Assembly (NCBI GenBank): GCA_025360015.1
Contig: JANYCZ010000003.1
Coordinates: 62,001 to 126,000 of the forward strand
Direction of reading: 5' to 3'
Source: Verrucomicrobiota bacterium
GTDB taxonomy: Bacteria > Verrucomicrobiota > Verrucomicrobiia > Verrucomicrobiales > Verrucomicrobiaceae
DNA length: 64,000 nucleotides
Shown here piece by piece: positions 60,339-64,000 of the stretch. The notes under the pieces were generated by a model. It ran no database searches. It saw only the letters and a list, made by a program, of their open reading frames with translations, and was not told the origin of the DNA. A program made the position numbers and the translations under genes. Every line of letters begins with the position of its first letter. Position 1 is the first letter of the stretch.

Positions 60339-60821
60339 GGCGACTAGGGCTGCGAGAGGGCGTTGGGACGTTCGTTTTTGCCGCAAAGGGGCAGAGAGGC
60401 AGAGGGGGCAGAGATTGAATTGGGGGGCGGTTTTTGTTTCACCCCGGAGACGAAAGGGAGGGGCATAGAGGGGGATCCTGACCGAGCTCGGAGGCGGAGT
60501 TTTGAACTACTGATGGGATGGTGAATGGCGCTCACATTTCAGGATGTCGGAGATGAACTTGGAGATCTGAGAAATAAGGAAGGCAGGAAAGCTGAAGCCG
60601 GAGGGATCTGGGGTGTGGGTGGTGGCGGGCTGGGAAGCTGTGAGGGGAAATGCGGGAGGCGTTGGGGCAAGGAGATTGGGGATGATTTGATGTCAAAAGA
60701 CTGAAAATGAATGAATTATGTTGAGATGGGCTCGCAACAGGACAGAAGATGAGAGCTTTTTAACCCATTAAGTGCGGGACTACTGCGAGAAAGGTGCTAT
60801 AGAGAGTGTTCTACCCAAACT
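60339..60821. other. Intergenic stretch without a supported gene
   Basis: 483 G-rich bases between the FKBP terminator and the desaturase gene. A purine-rich GCAAAGGGGCAGAGAGGCAG segment (~60381-60415) resembles another at ~58972, so it may be a dispersed intergenic sequence. The desaturase promoter should lie near the right end, but no clear consensus was found. Confidence 0.45.
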
Positions 60822-61928
60822 ATGAGCAGCGCCCCTGAGATGACACCATCCAAGCCCCAGGCCACGATTTCTGAGTGGAAAAAAATTGTCGCCCCTTTCA
60901 CGGTTCCTTCCATGCCTCGTGCCATCTGGCAGATGGTGAACACTTTCGTCCCGTATGTGCTGCTGTGGTGGGCGATGTATTGGAGTCTGGCTGTTTCTTA
61001 CTGGCTGACGCTAGGGATCTCGGCGGTGACGGGGCTGCTACTGGTGCGGGTGTTCATCATGTTTCATGACTGTGGTCATGGGTCTTATTTTAAATCGAAG
61101 AAGGCGAACAGTGTGCTGGGCTTTATCAGCGGGATGCTGACGTTTACGCCGTACCTGCACTGGACGTGGCAGCACTCGGTGCACCACCAGACGTCGGGTG
61201 ACCTGAGCCGCCGTGGGGACGGGGACATCTGGACGATGACGGTGAAGGAGTATGGGGAGGCGAGCCCGACGCGGCGCTTTTTCTACAAGCTGATTCGCAA
61301 TCCGATCACGCTATTTGTGGTGGGGCCGCTGGCGCTGTTTTTGATCCACCAGCGTTTTCCATCGCCACGGGCGAAGGGGAAGGACCGGAAGTCGGTGATG
61401 ATGATGAACGTGGCGCTGGTGCTGATGATTGTGGCGCTGAGCTGGGTGTTTGGCTTTAAGAATTACGTGCTGATGCAGATCCCGGTGACGATGTTTGCGG
61501 GGATGGCGGGGATCTGGATGTTTTATGTGCAGCACCAGTATGAGGATGTGTACTGGGAGCACCGGGAGGACTGGGACTACACGACGGCGGCGCTGGAGGG
61601 GAGCTCGTTTTACAAGCTGCCGAAGGTGCTGCAGTGGTTCACGGGGAACATTGGCTTCCACCACATCCACCATCTGAGCTCGCGGATCCCGAACTACTAC
61701 CTGGAGAAGTGCCATAACTCGCACCCGATGTTTTATTCGATCCCGCCGCTGACGTTTTGGAAGAGCCTGAAGTGCATGAATCTGCGCCTGTGGGACGAGA
61801 GCGACCGCAAGCTGATCTCGTGGAAGGAGTATCGCCAGCGCTATGCGCAGCCTGCGGCTGCGGTGGTGGAGGAGGTGGATCCGGCGGATCTGCCGGTGCC
61901 GAGTGAGATCGGTTCTGGGATGTCGTGA
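60822..61928 (+). CDS. Membrane fatty acid desaturase
   Basis: A 368-residue integral membrane protein of the acyl-lipid desaturase type. The three histidine boxes that hold the di-iron centre are H82-DCG-H86, H118-SV-H121-H122 and HHIHH (in NIGFHHIHHLSSRIPNYYLE). Four hydrophobic segments are visible at about 38-75, 95-115, 165-182 and 200-245. The box spacing resembles delta-12/omega-6 type desaturases; the double-bond position cannot be told. It needs oxygen and an electron donor (ferredoxin or similar), not seen nearby. Codons end mainly in G. Confidence 0.92.
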   Translation: MSSAPEMTPSKPQATISEWKKIVAPFTVPSMPRAIWQMVNTFVPYVLLWWAMYWSLAVSYWLTLGISAVTGLLLVRVFIMFHDCGHGSYFKSKKANSVLGFISGMLTFTPYLHWTWQHSVHHQTSGDLSRRGDGDIWTMTVKEYGEASPTRRFFYKLIRNPITLFVVGPLALFLIHQRFPSPRAKGKDRKSVMMMNVALVLMIVALSWVFGFKNYVLMQIPVTMFAGMAGIWMFYVQHQYEDVYWEHREDWDYTTAALEGSSFYKLPKVLQWFTGNIGFHHIHHLSSRIPNYYLEKCHNSHPMFYSIPPLTFWKSLKCMNLRLWDESDRKLISWKEYRQRYAQPAAAVVEEVDPADLPVPSEIGSGMS

Positions 61929-62289
61929 GGAGGGACGGATTTAATACCGTGAGAGATTAGAAGACCGCAGAGAATACCTCGAACTGACATCTCTGAGGGG
62001 TGGCGGGATGATGGAGTGAAAGCACCTGCTCCCGCGCCCATTCAGGGCGCTTCCTGAAGCCTCCGAGCGCGTTGGCTTGCGCGACCCAGGGCTTGTCGCT
62101 GCGCTCTGGTGCCCTGGGCTGACTCCGTGGGTCTCTTTCAGACCCCATGCCGAGCGACACTTTGAGGATGATCAATGCATTCTGCCTGGCGGGCTAAACT
62201 AGGACCCACAACAGGCTGCATGGCTGAGTGGCTGGGGGTGTGATTTATTCGATGCATCGCCAGGCCCGCTGCTGTACGTAAGTTGTACC
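61929..62289. repeat. Intergenic region with palindromic segment before uvrB
   Basis: No gene is seen in these 361 bases. Two nested inverted repeats lie at ~62092-62120 (CCCAGGGC with GCCCTGGG) and ~62127-62146 (TGGGTCT with AGACCCA). This stretch looks like a dispersed Verrucomicrobiota intergenic repeat, which I infer from general resemblance. The uvrB promoter should be near the right end. Confidence 0.5.
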
Positions 62290-64000
62290 ATGTCCGTTTT
62301 TCGGCTGAATACAGAGTACCGTCCCCAAGGGGATCAGGAGCAGGCAATTGCGAAGCTGACGAAGTCTGTGCGTGCGGGGAACCGGCACCAGACGCTGATG
62401 GGGGTGACGGGATCGGGGAAGACTTTCACGATGGCGAACATCATCGCGGAGATCGGGAGGCCAGCGCTGGTGTTTTCGCATAACAAGACGCTGGCGGCGC
62501 AGCTGTACTCGGAGTTTAAGAATTTCTTCCCGGACAACGCGGTGGAGTATTTTGTGAGCTACTTCGACTACTACCAGCCGGAGGCGTACATCGCGCGGAC
62601 GGACACGTATATTGAGAAGGACAGCGCGGTGAATGATGAGATCGAGCGGCTGCGGCTTTCGAGCATGGGGGCTCTCATTACGCGGCAGGACACGATCATC
62701 GTGGCGAGTGTGTCGTGCATCTATGGATTGGGTTCGCCGGAAGATTATGAGGGGATGATGCTGCCGCTGAATGTGGGCCTGCAGATGACGCGGGAGACGC
62801 TGCTGACGCGGCTGGTGGACATGCTGTATGAGCGGAATGATGTGCAGCTCTCGCGTGGGAAATTTCGTGCGCGCGGGGATGTGATCGAGGTGGTGCCGGC
62901 GTACCTGGAAAATGAGGCGATCCGGATTGAGTTTTTTGGCGATGAGATCGACCGCATCAGCGCGGTGGATGTGCTGACGGGGACGGTGACGCTGAAGATG
63001 CCGAGCTATACGATTTTCCCGGCGAAGCAGTTTGTGACGCCGGGTGACAAGCTGCGCAGGGCCATCGTGAAGATCCGTGAAGAGGCGGAGGAGCGGGTGG
63101 CGTGGTTTGAGAAGGAGGGGAAGCTGCTGGAGGCGCAGCGGATCAAGATGCGGACGCAGTATGACATTGAGATGATGCAGGAGATGGGCTTCTGCCAGGG
63201 GATCGAGAACTACAGCCGGCACCTGACGGGGCGTGCGCCGGGGGCGACGCCGGGGACGCTGCTGGATTTCTTCAAGGAGCCGCCGCTGATGTTCATCGAC
63301 GAGAGCCACGTGACGATCCCGCAGATCGGCGGGATGTATGAGGGCGACAAGTCACGCAAGACGGTGCTGGTGGATCATGGCTTCCGCCTGCCGAGCGCGC
63401 TGGACAACCGGCCGCTGCGGTTTGAGGAGTTCATGGGGAAGGTGGGGCAGCTGGTGTATGTGAGCGCGACGCCGGCGCGGTTTGAGATTGAGAACAGTGT
63501 GGTGGGAAATACCAGCTACGTGGCGAAGGTGACGGACGCGCTGCCGATGACGCGAACGGTGAAGATCAGCGGGAGTGCGGAGGCGGTGGATAAATTTGAT
63601 GTGACGAGCAAGGGACGGACGCTGGTGGTGGAGCAGATCATCCGGCCAACGGGGCTGCTGGATCCGGTGATCACGATCAAGCCGCTGAAGGGGCAGATTG
63701 ATGAAACGATCGAGCTGTGCCGACAGCGGATTGAGAAGGGGGAGCGGGTGCTGGTGACGACGCTGACGAAGCGGACGGCGGAGGATTTGACGGACTACCT
63801 GCGCAATCTTGATTTCAAAGTGCGGTATCTGCACAGCGACATTGATGCCATCGAGCGGGTGGAGATTCTGCGCAGCCTGCGGGCAGGTGACTGCGATGTG
63901 CTGGTGGGGATCAACCTGCTGCGTGAGGGGCTGGATCTGCCGGAGGTGAGCCTGGTGGTCATCCTGGATGCGGACAAAGAGGGGTTCTTGCGCAGCGAGT
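62290..64000 (+). CDS. uvrB: UvrABC excision nuclease subunit B, 5' part (continues past window end)
   Basis: The frame is open from ATG 62290 to the last base (570 residues of the usual ~660-700). UvrB is the damage-verifying helicase-like subunit of nucleotide excision repair. Walker A is GVTGSGKT (residues 38-45); the beta-hairpin that grips DNA is in [18 protein letters not shown]; further motifs are [61 protein letters not shown] and [15 protein letters not shown]. UvrC/UvrA-binding C-terminus lies outside. Codons end mainly in G. Long frames on the other strand are shadows. Confidence 0.97.
   Translation, partial: MSVFRLNTEYRPQGDQEQAIAKLTKSVRAGNRHQTLMGVTGSGKTFTMANIIAEIGRPALVFSHNKTLAAQLYSEFKNFFPDNAVEYFVSYFDYYQPEAYIARTDTYIEKDSAVNDEIERLRLSSMGALITRQDTIIVASVSCIYGLGSPEDYEGMMLPLNVGLQMTRETLLTRLVDMLYERNDVQLSRGKFRARGDVIEVVPAYLENEAIRIEFFGDEIDRISAVDVLTGTVTLKMPSYTIFPAKQFVTPGDKLRRAIVKIREEAEERVAWFEKEGKLLEAQRIKMRTQYDIEMMQEMGFCQGIENYSRHLTGRAPGATPGTLLDFFKEPPLMFIDESHVTIPQIGGMYEGDKSRKTVLVDHGFRLPSALDNRPLRFEEFMGKVGQLVYVSATPARFEIENSVVGNTSYVAKVTDALPMTRTVKISGSAEAVDKFDVTSKGRTLVVEQIIRPTGLLDPVITIKPLKGQIDETIELCRQRIEKGERVLVTTLTKRTAEDLTDYLRNLDFKVRYLHSDIDAIERVEILRSLRAGDCDVLVGINLLREGLDLPEVSLVVILDADKEGFLRSE

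Noticed and set aside
62245-63309. 354-codon - frame of Arg/His/Leu composition
   Set aside because: Antisense to uvrB, which is unmistakable on the + strand.
1-64000. tRNA, rRNA, riboswitch or CRISPR elements
   Set aside because: None was recognised when reading the intergenic regions; a covariance-model scan would be needed to exclude small RNAs.

Overview
The window is 64 kb of GC-rich bacterial chromosome. It most resembles a Verrucomicrobiota genome of the Prosthecobacter/Verrucomicrobium type. The grounds are: Tat-exported Gfo/Idh/MocA oxidoreductases, a PL6 polysaccharide lyase, a serine hydrolase-NamZ (DUF1343) fusion, a Pkn-type kinase with a TPR-like tail, orphan pseudopilin-like proteins, and many dispersed palindromic intergenic repeats. 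This is inferred from gene content; there is no rRNA or tRNA gene to confirm it. The machinery for LPS (kdsA, lptC/A/B) shows a Gram-negative envelope.

Layout. 0-16 kb: the 3' end of a RecD2-like helicase, a Uma2 nuclease-fold protein, an oxidoreductase, YqgE/AlgH, two exported proteins of unknown function, an FmdB zinc ribbon, an AraC regulator, rlmN, a cyclic-nucleotide-binding protein, a leucine-rich-repeat lipoprotein, the NamZ fusion, an orphan sugar-binding lipoprotein and a pseudopilin. 16-23 kb: a GreA-like protein, a DUF5685-like protein with a very cysteine-rich tail coupled to a CarF/TMEM189-type lipid desaturase, a PL6 lyase, a GNAT protein, a REP-associated transposase (RAYT) beside an array of hairpin repeats, and an AT-richer TIR-like gene. 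23-38 kb: pyruvate carboxylase, then a six-gene cluster of three transglutaminase-like proteins, two circularly permuted ATP-grasp proteins and alpha-E domains, interrupted by a VapBC-like pair. 38-46 kb: housekeeping (kdsA-lptC-lptA-lptB-hpf, a PlsC/OlsB-type acyltransferase fusion, pyrF, purE-purK).

46-57 kb is accessory DNA. A second RAYT gene is bracketed by two almost identical 166-bp elements, each with perfect 26-bp terminal inverted repeats. Further on are a Gfo/Idh oxidoreductase and a kinase-TPR protein, then a 1374-residue, visibly AT-richer gene that joins an Mrr-like PD-(D/E)xK nuclease to a STAND/NACHT-like NTPase and a long helical C-terminus (an Avs-like antiviral architecture), followed by an AbiEii-type toxin with an unfamiliar partner. 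57-64 kb: glpD, a 160-bp minisatellite, an FKBP isomerase, a fatty acid desaturase and the 5' part of uvrB. In this last segment the + strand is strongly G-rich whichever way the genes point.

The best candidates for something new are the Avs-like gene, the RAYT flanked by 166-bp palindromic elements, the transglutaminase/ATP-grasp/alpha-E cluster, and the DUF5685-CarF pair. All assignments come from reading the sequence; no database search was run.
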